Positions 44,055-53,125 of a stretch of 64,000 nt of DNA are shown here, in pieces (the first letter of the stretch is position 1; every line of letters starts with the position of its first letter). A program made the position numbers and the translations under genes. Origin of the DNA: Peribacillus sp044761665 (lineage in GTDB: Bacteria > Bacillota > Bacilli > Bacillales > DSM-1321); assembly GCF_044761665.1 (NCBI RefSeq), contig NZ_JBIWCW010000010.1:34723-98722 (forward strand). The letters are read 5' to 3'. A model generated the notes under the pieces. It had not been told where the DNA came from and did not search any database. It saw only the letters and a program-made list of their open reading frames with translations.

Positions 44055-45467
44055 TTATTTGATGATATGGATAGGAGTTCCAAGGGCTACTTCAGCAGCT
44101 TCCATTGTGATTTCTCCTAAAGTTGGATGCGCATGGATTGTCATCGCGATATCTTCAGCAGTCATTCCTGCTTCGATAGCCAAACCAAGTTCAGCAATCA
44201 TATCAGAAGCGTTCGGACCTGCGATTTGTGCTCCAATAACCAATCCGTCTTCTTTGCGAGTGATAAGCTTCACAAATCCGTCCGTACTGTTTAATGAAAG
44301 GGCACGTCCATTTGCAGCGAATGGGAATTTAGAAGCAAGTGCTTCGATTCCTGCTTCTTTCGCATCTTTTTCGTTATATCCTACAGATGCAAGTTCCGGT
44401 TCAGTGAATGCAACAGCCGGAATCGCAAGATAATCGATTTCAGAAGACTCACCAGCAATAGCTTCTGCAGCGATTTTTCCTTCATAAGAAGCTTTATGTG
44501 CTAATTGAGGTCCAGAAACGATATCACCAATCGCATAAATGTTTTTCACATTTGTACGACATTGCTTATCGATTTCAATTAAGCCTCTATCAGTCATTTT
44601 GATACCGACTTGTTCAAGACCAATTTCAGAAGTGTTCGGACGGCGACCTACTGTCACTAAAACATAATCAGCTTCGACTTTTTTCTCTTCGCCTTTAACT
44701 TCATAAGTAACGGTTACGCCAGTTTCTGTTTCTTCCACTCCTTTAGCAAGAGCTTTTGTAACAATTTCGGCACCTTTGTTTTTAAGGTTCTTTTTAACTA
44801 GGGCTGCCATTTGTTTTTCAAAACCAGCGGAAAGAATTTCTTCCGTACCTTCAAGGATAGTTACCTTAGTTCCAAAGCTAGCCAATGCCCCACTAAGCTC
44901 AGTACCAATGTAACCCCCACCGATAACAACGATTGAACTTGGCAACTCATCCAAAGCAAGAACACCAGTAGAATTAAGTACACGTTTCGTATATTTAAAT
45001 GATGGAATCTCGATTGGTGTAGAACCAGTTGCGATAATCGCGTTTTTAAATGTATATGTTTGAGCTGAGTCTTCATTCATGACACGGATGCTATTTTCAT
45101 CTACGAAATAAGCTTCTCCTGACACGACCTCAACTTTATTTCCTTTTAAGAGGCTACTTACACCGCCCGTTAACTTGTTTACAACAGACTGTTTCCAAGC
45201 TTGCACTTTAGAAAAGTCCACAGAAACCTTCTCTGCAAAGATCCCCATATCTTCTGAATGCAGAGCGTTATGGAAACGATGTCCTGCTGAAATTAAAGCT
45301 TTAGAAGGAATGCAACCTACGTTCAAGCAAACTCCGCCGATTGATCCTTTTTCAACTACTGTTACTTTTTGTCCAAGCTGTGCTGCGCGAATTGCCGCAA
45401 CATACCCCCCAGGTCCTGAACCTATTACTAATGTATCTGTATCGATCGGAAAATCTCCTACTACCAT
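44055..45467 (-). CDS. pdhD: Dihydrolipoyl dehydrogenase (PDH E3)
   Basis: The 470-residue FAD flavoenzyme reoxidises lipoyl groups of E2 with NAD+. It shows the FAD motif VIGSGPGGYVAAIRAAQLG, the redox disulfide in GGVCLNVGCIPSKAL, the NAD motif VIGGGYIGTELSG and the C-terminal active His in TIHAHPTLGE. It starts 3 bases after pdhC, completing the pdhABCD operon. Strong codon adaptation is apparent. Confidence 0.97.
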   Translation of the reverse strand: MVVGDFPIDTDTLVIGSGPGGYVAAIRAAQLGQKVTVVEKGSIGGVCLNVGCIPSKALISAGHRFHNALHSEDMGIFAEKVSVDFSKVQAWKQSVVNKLTGGVSSLLKGNKVEVVSGEAYFVDENSIRVMNEDSAQTYTFKNAIIATGSTPIEIPSFKYTKRVLNSTGVLALDELPSSIVVIGGGYIGTELSGALASFGTKVTILEGTEEILSAGFEKQMAALVKKNLKNKGAEIVTKALAKGVEETETGVTVTYEVKGEEKKVEADYVLVTVGRRPNTSEIGLEQVGIKMTDRGLIEIDKQCRTNVKNIYAIGDIVSGPQLAHKASYEGKIAAEAIAGESSEIDYLAIPAVAFTEPELASVGYNEKDAKEAGIEALASKFPFAANGRALSLNSTDGFVKLITRKEDGLVIGAQIAGPNASDMIAELGLAIEAGMTAEDIAMTIHAHPTLGEITMEAAEVALGTPIHIIK

Positions 45468-45470
45468 TGT

Positions 45471-46832
45471 TTACGCCTCCATTAACAATAATTCTGGGTC
45501 GTTCAATAACTTTTTGATGTGATTCAAAGCATGCTGAGCAGTGGCCCCGTCTATAATACGGTGATCAAAGCTAAGTGATAATGCCAGAACTGGAGCGGCG
45601 ATGATTTCCCCGTCGCGAACAATTGCTTTTTCTGCAATTCGTCCAATCCCTAGAATGGCAACTTCTGGATGATTGATTACAGGTGTGAACCATTGACCGC
45701 CTGCGGAACCGATATTCGTGATAGAGCATGAAGCGCCTTTCATTTCATTAGATGCCAATTTACCATCACGAGCTTTCGCAGCTAAATCGTTAATTTCTTG
45801 TGAAATAGCAAAAGTTGATTTTCGATCTGCATCTTTTACAACTGGAACTAACAGTCCTTTATCTGTATCTGCTGCAATTCCAATATTGTAATAGTGTTTA
45901 TGGACAATCTCACTTGTTTCATCATCAAATGATGTATTAAGCATAGGATATTCACGTAATGCACTTGTCAAGGCTTTTACAACATAAGGTAGGAATGTAA
46001 GCTTAATTCCTTTTTCTGCAGCAATATCCTTGAACTTTTTACGATGAGCAACAAGAGCCGTCACATCAACTTCATCCATTAATGTTACATGAGGAGCTGT
46101 CTGTTTCGATTTAACCATAGCCTTGGCAATGGCTTTTCTCATGCCACTCATTTTCTCGCGTGTTTCAGGGTATTGCCCTTCAGGAATCGTCACTTTTTTA
46201 TTATCTGTGCTATCCAATTCTTTTTGTTGTGAAGCATCATCACTTTGACGAGCCGGTTCTTCGGAAGTAGCTGTACCATTTTTGAAAGCATCAACATCAT
46301 CTTTCATGATACGGCCGTTATCTCCTGAGCCAGTAATCTCGCGGATATTTACCCCTTGTTCCCGTGCATATTTTCTGACAGAAGGCATGGCAATGATACG
46401 TCTTGAAGGATCTGCTTCCACCTGTGGCTGAGCTCCCGCGCCTGTTTCTCCACTTTTTTCCTGAACTGGAGCAGCTTCTTTCTTAACTTCCTGTCCACTT
46501 TCAGCAGTAGCTTGAACTTGAGCTTCGGTATCTTTCTTGCCTTCTGTTTTCGCTTCTTCCCCATGATCCCCTTTAAACTGAAGATCTTCATATCCAGGAG
46601 CATCAAAAGTGACAAGTACATCTCCGACTACAGCAACCGTTCCTTCTTGTACAAGGATTTCTTCAACGGTACCTTCCACCGGTGATGGAATTTCTACTAC
46701 GGCTTTATCGTTCTGAACTTCACAAAGCACGTCATCTTCTTGAATTTTATCTCCTGGTTTAACAAACCATTTTACTATTTCACCTTCATGTATACCTTCT
46801 CCGATATCAGGGAGTCTAAATTGGAATGCCAC
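45471..46832 (-). CDS. pdhC: PDH E2, dihydrolipoamide acetyltransferase
   Basis: The protein has 453 residues from the GTG at 46832, nine bases after AGGAGG; the TTG at 46841 abuts that site. Domains: one lipoyl domain (about 1-80, lipoyl Lys in NDKAVVEIP), an Ala/Glu/Gln-rich linker, the E1/E3-binding domain (about 140-180, MPSVRKYAREQGVNI), a second linker, and the catalytic domain with FDHRIIDGATA at the C-terminus. It forms the core of the pyruvate dehydrogenase complex. Confidence 0.97.
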   Translation of the reverse strand: MAFQFRLPDIGEGIHEGEIVKWFVKPGDKIQEDDVLCEVQNDKAVVEIPSPVEGTVEEILVQEGTVAVVGDVLVTFDAPGYEDLQFKGDHGEEAKTEGKKDTEAQVQATAESGQEVKKEAAPVQEKSGETGAGAQPQVEADPSRRIIAMPSVRKYAREQGVNIREITGSGDNGRIMKDDVDAFKNGTATSEEPARQSDDASQQKELDSTDNKKVTIPEGQYPETREKMSGMRKAIAKAMVKSKQTAPHVTLMDEVDVTALVAHRKKFKDIAAEKGIKLTFLPYVVKALTSALREYPMLNTSFDDETSEIVHKHYYNIGIAADTDKGLLVPVVKDADRKSTFAISQEINDLAAKARDGKLASNEMKGASCSITNIGSAGGQWFTPVINHPEVAILGIGRIAEKAIVRDGEIIAAPVLALSLSFDHRIIDGATAQHALNHIKKLLNDPELLLMEA

Positions 46833-46859
46833 TGAATTCAACCTCCTATATTAAATCAT

Positions 46860-46887
46860 ACTTAGGACTTTGAATAAAGCCCTAAGT
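46860..46887 (-). promoter_or_regulatory. RNA hairpin in the pdhB-pdhC intergenic region
   Basis: In the minus-strand transcript ACTTAGGGCTTT pairs with AAAGTCCTAAGT (one G-U pair) around ATTC. It lies between pdhB and the pdhC ribosome site and is not followed by a U-tract, so processing, stability or translation control is more likely than termination. Confidence 0.6.
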
Positions 46888-46951
46888 CATGTATTTCTAC
46901 TTATAAAAAGACCTTGTAAAGCCTATTCTTTTATCTTACGTGAAAAAATAA

Positions 46952-47929
46952 TTAGAATTTCAAGACTTTAGTCGCTGTTTCAATAATATCTTTATAATTA
47001 GGGAGCCAAACCGTCTCCGCTTGAGAAAATGGGAAGACTGTATCGGCAGCCGTTACGCGTAAAACTGGAGCATCCAGGCTTAGAATAGCTCGTTCATTAA
47101 TTTCCGCTACCACATTTGCTGCAACACCGGCTTGCTTTTGTGCTTCTTGAACGACGATAGCCCGTCCCGTTTTCTCAACTGATCCAATAATTGTATCAAT
47201 ATCTAATGGGGAAACCGTACGTAAGTCGACCACTTCTACCGAATGACCTTCCTTAGCCAATTCTTCCGCAGCTTTGATGGATTCTTGTACCATCGCACCG
47301 TACGTAATAATGGATAAGTCAGTTCCTTCACGTTTTACATCAGCCTTGCCCAATGGAATGGTGTAATCTTCTTCAGGCACTTCCTGGCGGAAAGAACGAT
47401 ACAATTTCATGTGTTCTAGGAAAATGACAGGGTCATTATCCCTTATTGCAGATATTAACAATCCTTTTGCATCATAAGGAGTGGAAGGGATAACTACCTT
47501 TAACCCTGGTTGCTGTGCCATTAAACCTTCAAGGCTATCCGCATGCATTTCAGGAGTGTGAACTCCACCGCCAAAAGGAGAGCGAATGGTAACAGGTGCA
47601 TTGTAGCGACCGCCTGAACGGTAGCGCATACGAGCAAGCTGTCCGCTGACTGAATCCATTACTTCATAAATAAATCCAAAGAATTGTAATTCAGGAACAG
47701 GACGGAAACCTTGCAGGGAAAGACCGACTGCCAATCCACCGATTCCTGATTCCGCTAGAGGTGTATCGAATACACGTTCTTCACCGAACTCTTTTTGAAG
47801 ATTTTCCGTTGCACGGAATACTCCTCCATTATTACCGACATCTTCTCCAAAAACGAGTACATTCTCATCGTTTTTAAGTTCTGTACGTAATGCGTCTGTA
47901 ATTGCTTGAATCATAGTCATTTGAGCCAT
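46952..47929 (-). CDS. pdhB: PDH E1 beta subunit
   Basis: This 325-residue transketolase-like subunit shows MAQMTMIQAITDALRTEL at the start, GEDVGNNGGVFRATE and RMRYRSGG, and a C-terminal IVVQEAQKQAGVAANVV. With PdhA it forms the thiamine-diphosphate E1 that decarboxylates pyruvate. It begins 3 bases after pdhA. Confidence 0.97.
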   Translation of the reverse strand: MAQMTMIQAITDALRTELKNDENVLVFGEDVGNNGGVFRATENLQKEFGEERVFDTPLAESGIGGLAVGLSLQGFRPVPELQFFGFIYEVMDSVSGQLARMRYRSGGRYNAPVTIRSPFGGGVHTPEMHADSLEGLMAQQPGLKVVIPSTPYDAKGLLISAIRDNDPVIFLEHMKLYRSFRQEVPEEDYTIPLGKADVKREGTDLSIITYGAMVQESIKAAEELAKEGHSVEVVDLRTVSPLDIDTIIGSVEKTGRAIVVQEAQKQAGVAANVVAEINERAILSLDAPVLRVTAADTVFPFSQAETVWLPNYKDIIETATKVLKF

Positions 47930-47932
47930 GGC

Positions 47933-49048
47933 TTACTTCGACTCCTTTTCTTTATAAATTTCATATTGTTCTTTTAAATTGTTAGGCATTTCTTCGAACA
48001 TGATCGAAATTAGGTCTGTCACTGTTTGCTTAGGTTCTGCATCAGCCTTTTTGATTGCTTCTTTAATATCTTCTTTTGCTTTATCTATAGTTTCGTTCTC
48101 TAAATCTTCATTCCAAAGATCTTTACTTTCCAAGAACTTACGAAGTCGAACCAACGGATCCTTAAGTTCCCACTCATTATCCAAATCGGTTGTCCGGTAA
48201 CGGGTCGGATCATCACCAGCCATTGTATGTGGACCATAGCGGTAAGTCAAAGTTTCAATCAATGTTGGACCTTCACCATTAATCGCACGCTCACGAGCTT
48301 CTTTAACTGCTGTGTAAACAGCCAATGCGTCCATCCCATCAACTTGAACACCAGGGATACCTGCTGCCACACCTTTTTGGGCCAAAGTCTTCGCTGCAGA
48401 TTGCTTGTCTACCGGTGTAGAAATGGCAAACCTGTTATTTTGAACAATGAAAATGGCTGGGGCTTTAAAGGCTCCGGCAAAGTTGATTCCTTCATAGAAA
48501 TCACCTTGTGAAGTTCCACCATCACCAGTATATGTAATAGCAACGGCTTTTTTACCACGCTTCTTAAGACCTAGCGCTACACCAGCAGCTTGAATGTATT
48601 GGGCACCGATAATGATTTGTGGTGAAATGACATTCACATCTTCTGGAATTTGATTTCCTTTAAAATGCCCTCTTGAGAATAAGAATGCTTGCCAAAGCGG
48701 CAGGCCATGCCAAACGATTTGCGGAACATCGCGATATCCAGGGAGAATGAAATCCTCTTTCTCCAAAGCATATTGGGAAGCGATTTGAGATGCTTCCTGA
48801 CCTGCAGTCGGTGCATAAAAGCCTAATCTACCTTGTCTATTAAGGGAAATCGAACGTTGATCCAATATCCTCGTATAAACCATACGACGCATTAATTCCT
48901 GTAGTTGTTCGTTACTTAAATCAGGCATCGCCGCTTCATTAACGACTTCTCCCTCTTCATTTAAGATTTGGAACATTTCAAATTGTTCTTCAACCTTTTT
49001 CAGCTGATCTTGAACATTAAATTTAGGCTGTTTAGTTTTTTGAGCCAT
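47933..49048 (-). CDS. pdhA: PDH E1 alpha subunit
   Basis: The protein has 371 residues from the ATG at 49048 (MAQKTKQPKFNVQDQLKKVE), five bases after GAGGTG. The frame extends 18 codons upstream, but without a ribosome site, and the B. subtilis protein has the shorter length. The thiamine-diphosphate motif GDGGTSQGDFYEG ends in VQNN. RYGPHTMAGDDPTRYR is the phosphorylation-loop region found also in eukaryotic E1. It leads the pdhABCD operon. Confidence 0.97.
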   Translation of the reverse strand: MAQKTKQPKFNVQDQLKKVEEQFEMFQILNEEGEVVNEAAMPDLSNEQLQELMRRMVYTRILDQRSISLNRQGRLGFYAPTAGQEASQIASQYALEKEDFILPGYRDVPQIVWHGLPLWQAFLFSRGHFKGNQIPEDVNVISPQIIIGAQYIQAAGVALGLKKRGKKAVAITYTGDGGTSQGDFYEGINFAGAFKAPAIFIVQNNRFAISTPVDKQSAAKTLAQKGVAAGIPGVQVDGMDALAVYTAVKEARERAINGEGPTLIETLTYRYGPHTMAGDDPTRYRTTDLDNEWELKDPLVRLRKFLESKDLWNEDLENETIDKAKEDIKEAIKKADAEPKQTVTDLISIMFEEMPNNLKEQYEIYKEKESK

Positions 49049-49504
49049 TTGACACCTCATCCTTTCATTAAAAAGGTTAGTAATTATTATTCTATAAAGC
49101 AAAATGATTTGTCTTATAGTCTCTTCAAGAACTCATTGTTTTATTTTCCCCTTAAGACTAATCTCTCAAACACGGGGTTGGTATTTATGTCTTAATCTTA
49201 TGCTGTACCAATAAAATAATCAAGAAATATGATACAAGAACTTTTATGATTTTAGTTTACAAGATGAATTATCACCAAGTCAATCACCCATACTTCCTTA
49301 CATTTAGATTTTATTTTGTTAAATTTTCCACAAATTCAATCTCTGTTATAGTTTTTAAAATATATCTGTACTACAAAGTTCTCCCCTTTTAGCAATTTTA
49401 AGATGCTAAAGTATAGTAATTCCCTTACACTCAATTTCCTATAGGTTCAATTTTTAGCTTTATCTAAAGGGATTTCTAACTTTTAAATAATATTTTAAAA
49501 GAAT

Positions 49505-49518
49505 TTCAAACGCTTTCA
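49505..49518. promoter_or_regulatory. cre-like sequence upstream of pdhA
   Basis: TTCAAACGCTTTCA matches the cre consensus at 12 of 14 positions, with the central core intact. It is about 457 bases upstream of the pdhA start, which is distant unless the leader is long. Confidence 0.4.
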
Positions 49519-49645
49519 TACCCATGAACTGTTAGAATTTCTACTTTTATTTTTTTTTAGTACAGTTCATACTCAAAGTCATTCTGCAATTAAATGAAAA
49601 GTCTGAAAGATTTAATTTTCTAAACAAAAAAACGAATCAAAAATT

Positions 49646-49668
49646 GGCCATGAACGATGCTCATGGCC
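49646..49668 (-). terminator. Terminator after ykyA
   Basis: GGCCATGA (49646-49653) pairs with TCATGGCC (49661-49668). On the minus strand AATTTTTG follows. Confidence 0.72.
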
Positions 49669-49681
49669 TATTCCATACTTT

Positions 49682-50347
49682 TTAATTTTTGTCTGTCTCC
49701 GTATCTTTTAAGTCCGCAGTTTCATAAAAGCTTTCTTTTTCTTGGTTGAATTTTTTTGTGACTTCATTAAATTTCTTATTAGCCTTCACTACTTTTGCAT
49801 AGGATTTATTGATTTTGTCGATTTGGATTTGAAGTTCATCCATTTTCAGATCCTCTTTTTTGAACAATTCATACAGTTGCCTATCATTTGCTAAGCTTTG
49901 TTGATAGGCTTCATATAATTCCTCATACAAGCTGTATCGTTCGCTCATGGTGCTTTCCATCTTCACTGCTTCTTTTTTCACCTTTTGATCCTCGATTTTT
50001 TCAGTCTTCCCCTCCATTTTATTGAATTGTTTTTCTGAAGCTTCCATACTTTCCTGCTCTTTCTCTATCAAGTCTTCCCGTTTCTCAATGTTGTTTAAGG
50101 CTTCATCGGAAAGTTCAACGATTTGATCATACTCTTTCATCCCAAGTTTGATGATTTTCTCGTATATTTCTTTTTCTTCCCTTTCCAAGTCATTAAGTGG
50201 TTCTTGATTTTCCGCAAAATCACTTTCTTTATCACTTGTTTTATCAAGAATCTTATCGATACTTCCTTCCGGAGACCCACTATTTAAACAGCCGGCCATC
50301 ATTACTACAGAAAATAACAAAACAACATATAGACGATAATGCTTCAA
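49682..50347 (-). CDS. ykyA: YkyA family lipoprotein
   Basis: The protein has 221 residues from the TTG at 50347, nine bases after GAGGGAG. The lipoprotein signal ends MMAGC. Most of the mature chain is Glu/Lys-rich and predicted to be long coiled coil (about 45-205; for example KQFNKMEGKTEKIEDQKV). The family is described as putative cell-wall-binding lipoproteins; its role is unknown. It lies between def and pdhA, as in B. subtilis. Confidence 0.85.
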   Translation of the reverse strand: MKHYRLYVVLLFSVVMMAGCLNSGSPEGSIDKILDKTSDKESDFAENQEPLNDLEREEKEIYEKIIKLGMKEYDQIVELSDEALNNIEKREDLIEKEQESMEASEKQFNKMEGKTEKIEDQKVKKEAVKMESTMSERYSLYEELYEAYQQSLANDRQLYELFKKEDLKMDELQIQIDKINKSYAKVVKANKKFNEVTKKFNQEKESFYETADLKDTETDKN

Positions 50348-50559
50348 CCCTAACAACTCCCTCTGATCTTTCTACATGGATGGTTTTTTACTGAATCTGA
50401 TTAGCCGCTTCCGAAAACACGCACATTCCACTATCCGAACAGGAATTTTTTCAAGTCTGGGTTTGAGCCTACACGCTTTAAACCATAATGCATAGGCTGT
50501 ATTAAACCGTTTCTAATCAGGATGGTTGAAACCCAAAATATAAAACGGAGGTATAAATT

Positions 50560-50727
50560 ATGTATTACGGAGGTTACACCCAAGATTGTTGTTATCCGGT
50601 TTCCGCTGCACCAAGCTATGGTTATGGGGGGCAATGCGGTGGCGGCGGTTGTGGTTTTGGCAGCGGCTTCGCTTTAATCGTAGTCCTTTTCATCCTACTT
50701 GTCATTGTCGGCGCTTGCTTATGCTAA
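50560..50727 (+). CDS. YjcZ-family sporulation-type small protein
   Basis: This 55-residue protein has ATG after ACGGAGG. It begins MYYGGYTQDCCYPVSAAPSY, has a Gly/Cys/Tyr-rich middle, and ends with a hydrophobic helix FALIVVLFILLVIVGACLC. This Gly-rich head plus C-terminal helix is the YjcZ-type layout of small Bacillus spore-associated proteins. Five to six Cys residues are unusual for so small a protein and could crosslink in the coat or bind metal. Confidence 0.8.
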   Translation: MYYGGYTQDCCYPVSAAPSYGYGGQCGGGGCGFGSGFALIVVLFILLVIVGACLC

Positions 50728-50944
50728 ACAGATAACCACACCATCTCTTTACCCAAAAATATTATATAATTACCCTTATTTACGAATATTAACGAAATTC
50801 ACATATGAAAATCTCAAGAAATATATTGATAGGGAACCGCTGTTTCTTCCCTATCATTTATTTTCTCTATTATTAACTTTTGAGAATATCTTTGTTAAAA
50901 TAATTCCATACATACTATTATGAACTTTAATGGGGTGAAAGAAC

Positions 50945-51499
50945 TTGTTTACAATGAATGATTTTGTTAAAGAAGACAATCCCGTATTAAGGAAAGTGGC
51001 AGAGGAAGTCATATTGCCACCTTCCCAGGAAGACAAGCAGATATTGAACGACTTGATGGACTACGTCCGCAACAGCCAAAATTCGGAAATCGCCACTCAA
51101 TATGGGTTAAGGGCAGGGATTGGATTGGCCGCACCACAGGTTAATATATCCAAGCGGATGATAGCCGTTCATCTTAAAAATGAAAAAGGTGATTTGGTCA
51201 GTCATGCTCTTTTCAACCCTAAACTCGTAAGCCATTCATTGGAAATGTCCTACCTAACTGCTGGTGAAGGTTGCCTTTCCGTTAATCGGACTGTTTCAGG
51301 TTATGTCCCCCGCTATGCTCGCATAAAAGTATCGGGTACGAACCTAGAAGGGGAAGTGGTAAAACTTCGTTTGAAGGGCATCGCCGCCATTTGCTTCCAA
51401 CACGAAATCGACCATTTGAATGGAATTATGTTTTATGACCATATCAATGCAGAAGATCCTTTCGACATTCCGGAAGATTACATTCCAATAGAAAGGTGA
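50945..51499 (+). CDS. def: Peptide deformylase
   Basis: This 184-residue Fe/Zn metalloprotease removes the formyl group from new proteins. All three motifs are present: GIGLAAPQ, EGCLSV (metal Cys) and QHEIDHLNG (two His ligands and catalytic Glu). The start is TTG at 50945, seven bases after GGGGTG (an ATG nine bases on is the alternative). It resembles B. subtilis DefB (YkrB) in sequence and position; the C-terminal DPFDIPEDYIPIER fits. Confidence 0.95.
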   Translation: MFTMNDFVKEDNPVLRKVAEEVILPPSQEDKQILNDLMDYVRNSQNSEIATQYGLRAGIGLAAPQVNISKRMIAVHLKNEKGDLVSHALFNPKLVSHSLEMSYLTAGEGCLSVNRTVSGYVPRYARIKVSGTNLEGEVVKLRLKGIAAICFQHEIDHLNGIMFYDHINAEDPFDIPEDYIPIER

Positions 51500-51517
51500 G
51501 ATCCATCCGATAGGTAC

Positions 51518-51555
51518 CAAATACCCCCACCAATTTAAATTGATGGGGGTATTTG
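51518..51555. terminator. Bidirectional terminator between def and ykrA
   Basis: CAAATACCCCC and GGGGGTATTTG pair, with an inner CAATTTAAATTG palindrome making a near-continuous 18-bp hairpin. It separates convergent genes. Confidence 0.9.
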
Positions 51556-51564
51556 AATGCTATA

Positions 51565-52332
51565 TTAAATCAATTCAAGTTCCTTCAGTCCATGAAGTAT
51601 GCCATCCTTATCGACATCTTTCGTCACATAGTCAGCTTCCTGCTTGACCAGCTGACCTGCGTTGCCCATAGCCACTCCATACCCCACCGCTTTTAGCATT
51701 TCAATGTCATTTAAACCGTCCCCGAATGCATAAACATCCTCTAAACCAAAACCGACTTTATCCATCAATATCTTTATGCCCTCCGCCTTTGATCCTCCAA
51801 AAGGCAAAACGTCCGTCGAATACGTATGCCATCTGATAAAATTAAATTTATCGTACTTGCCCACGTACTCCCCTTCTTCTTCCTCTGAGCAAAACAATAA
51901 GGCTTGATATATGTCATTCTTTTCATAAAAATCCGCCTGATGCTCCGGATGTGGAAATTTCAAACTGCTTAAAGCTTCTTCAATTCGATTATGATAGGGA
52001 ACACTGGATTGCATCGTTTCCTCATTCATAAATACGATGGGCAGCCCACTTTTTTCGGCAGCCTTATGAAGCCTTCTCACTTCAGACAGATTCAAAGGAT
52101 TTTTATAGATGACCTTGCCTTCGAATACTACATATTGCCCGTTAAAACTTACAAAAGTATCTATCCCCAGCTCTTCTCTTAAATCTTCAAACATGAAGGG
52201 AGCCCGTCCAGTGGCAATGGCTACAAAGACTCCGCTATCCTGCAGTTGCTTCACTGCTTTTTTTGTTGAAGCCGGTAATTTTTTATCATGATCAAGCAAC
52301 GTTCCATCAATATCAAAAAATACGATTTTCAC
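51565..52332 (-). CDS. ykrA: HAD-family Cof-type hydrolase YkrA
   Basis: This 255-residue phosphatase has HAD motif I DIDGTLLDHDKK (nucleophile and acid Asp), motif II IATGRAP, the Lys in GGSKAEGIKIL and motif IV FGDGLNDIEMLKA, with a C2 cap (about 80-190). Cof-type enzymes dephosphorylate sugar phosphates or FMN-like metabolites; the substrate is unknown. Position between def and rpoY matches B. subtilis ykrA. Confidence 0.9.
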   Translation of the reverse strand: MKIVFFDIDGTLLDHDKKLPASTKKAVKQLQDSGVFVAIATGRAPFMFEDLREELGIDTFVSFNGQYVVFEGKVIYKNPLNLSEVRRLHKAAEKSGLPIVFMNEETMQSSVPYHNRIEEALSSLKFPHPEHQADFYEKNDIYQALLFCSEEEEGEYVGKYDKFNFIRWHTYSTDVLPFGGSKAEGIKILMDKVGFGLEDVYAFGDGLNDIEMLKAVGYGVAMGNAGQLVKQEADYVTKDVDKDGILHGLKELELI

Positions 52333-52630
52333 TTACTCTTCACTTCCCATTCATTGAGTTTCCCTATTTCTAATATGTACCCATTTAATAATTGTCATTA
52401 AAATAAGTCAAGTAACTCATTTGTACAACACCATATATAACCAGGTTTTTCATATGCGTTTTAGCATATATTATTAGATGTAATCAAATCCCTCTTCCCA
52501 TCCTCCCAAGGCAGCCAAACTTTCGAGATGAATCGGAGCCTTTTTTTCATAAATAAGCCTTTTACCTGCAAAGACGTATTTACTTTATGGAATAATCCTA
52601 TACAATAATAACTAAGGGAGTGTGATCACC

Positions 52631-52702
52631 ATGTTAAAAAAGCTTCGTAAAAAGCTTGTAAAACAATGGAATGATCTTCTAAGAAAAAAATCAATCGCTT
52701 GA
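52631..52702 (+). CDS. Putative 23-residue cationic amphipathic peptide
   Basis: ATG at 52631 follows AAGGGAG by about ten bases. The peptide starts MLKKLRKKLVKQWNDLLRKK. Plotted as a helix, Leu/Val/Trp fall on one face and Lys/Arg on the other, giving a strongly positive amphipathic helix. A possible promoter TTTACT-N16-TACAAT lies at about 52579-52606. A terminator-like hairpin follows. It could be a membrane-active peptide, a type I toxin or chance; conservation is untested. Confidence 0.45.
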   Translation: MLKKLRKKLVKQWNDLLRKKSIA

Positions 52703-52756
52703 TAGCCATATCCGTTTTGTCATTGGCCGTCATCCATAAGCGAGATTTTTTTGTAC

Positions 52757-52782
52757 AGCCCTTCTAAAACTTGCGGAGGGCT
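52757..52782 (+). terminator. Weak terminator after the small peptide frame
   Basis: AGCCCT (52757-52762) pairs with AGGGCT (52777-52782), with two further weak pairs and a TCTTCCTTGTT tail. Confidence 0.5.
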
Positions 52783-52814
52783 TCTTCCTTGTTGTAAAGT
52801 GCTTATAAGCCTAC

Positions 52815-52842
52815 TTGAAACATTAAATGTACATACTATAAT
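52815..52842 (+). promoter_or_regulatory. Strong sigma-A-type promoter upstream of rpoY-rnjA
   Basis: TTGAAA (52815-52820), a 16-base spacer and a perfect TATAAT (52837-52842) predict a start near 52849, about 360 bases before rpoY. A second promoter nearer the gene is possible at TGGTATAAT (53070-53078). Confidence 0.7.
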
Positions 52843-52848
52843 ATCCTG

Positions 52849-53125
52849 ACCTTGCATTGAAGTTCATACTACCGATGGTTCCCTTATAAGGAAAACGCCG
52901 GTTTACTAATGCATTGAGGGGTATTCTTGAATCCATATGTGATCCATCAAAAAGGCCTACTCTGGGACATATCTTTATCCGTTTGGTTTTACTCTTGGTA
53001 AAAACGGAAAGAATAGAGATTAGAGGAAGCTTCGATTTCAGCTATTTATTTTTATATACTATTACGTATTGGTATAATAAGTTAAATAAAAACCCCTCTT
53101 CCAAAAGGAAAGTTGGGTTTGTTTT
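52849..53125 (+). ncRNA. Candidate structured leader or small RNA before rpoY-rnjA
   Basis: The predicted transcript holds nested pairings TGCATT/AATGCA, ACCG/CGGT and TTCC/GGAA (about 52855-52914). It also has a strong hairpin at 52979-53007 (CCGT...TTTTAC-loop-GTAAAA-ACGG) and a terminator-like hairpin at about 53089-53122 (AAACCCCTCTTCC with imperfect partner) followed by GTTTTTCC. It could be a stand-alone RNA or a leader that attenuates rpoY-rnjA. It does not match a riboswitch class I know. The fold was judged by eye only. Confidence 0.4.

Larger units (their letters stand above)
49049..49681. other. Non-coding pdhA upstream region
   Basis: About 630 very AT-rich bases have no believable coding frame. 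They hold the ykyA terminator and a cre-like sequence. The pdhA promoter must be here, but I could not settle on a -35/-10 pair. Confidence 0.6.
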
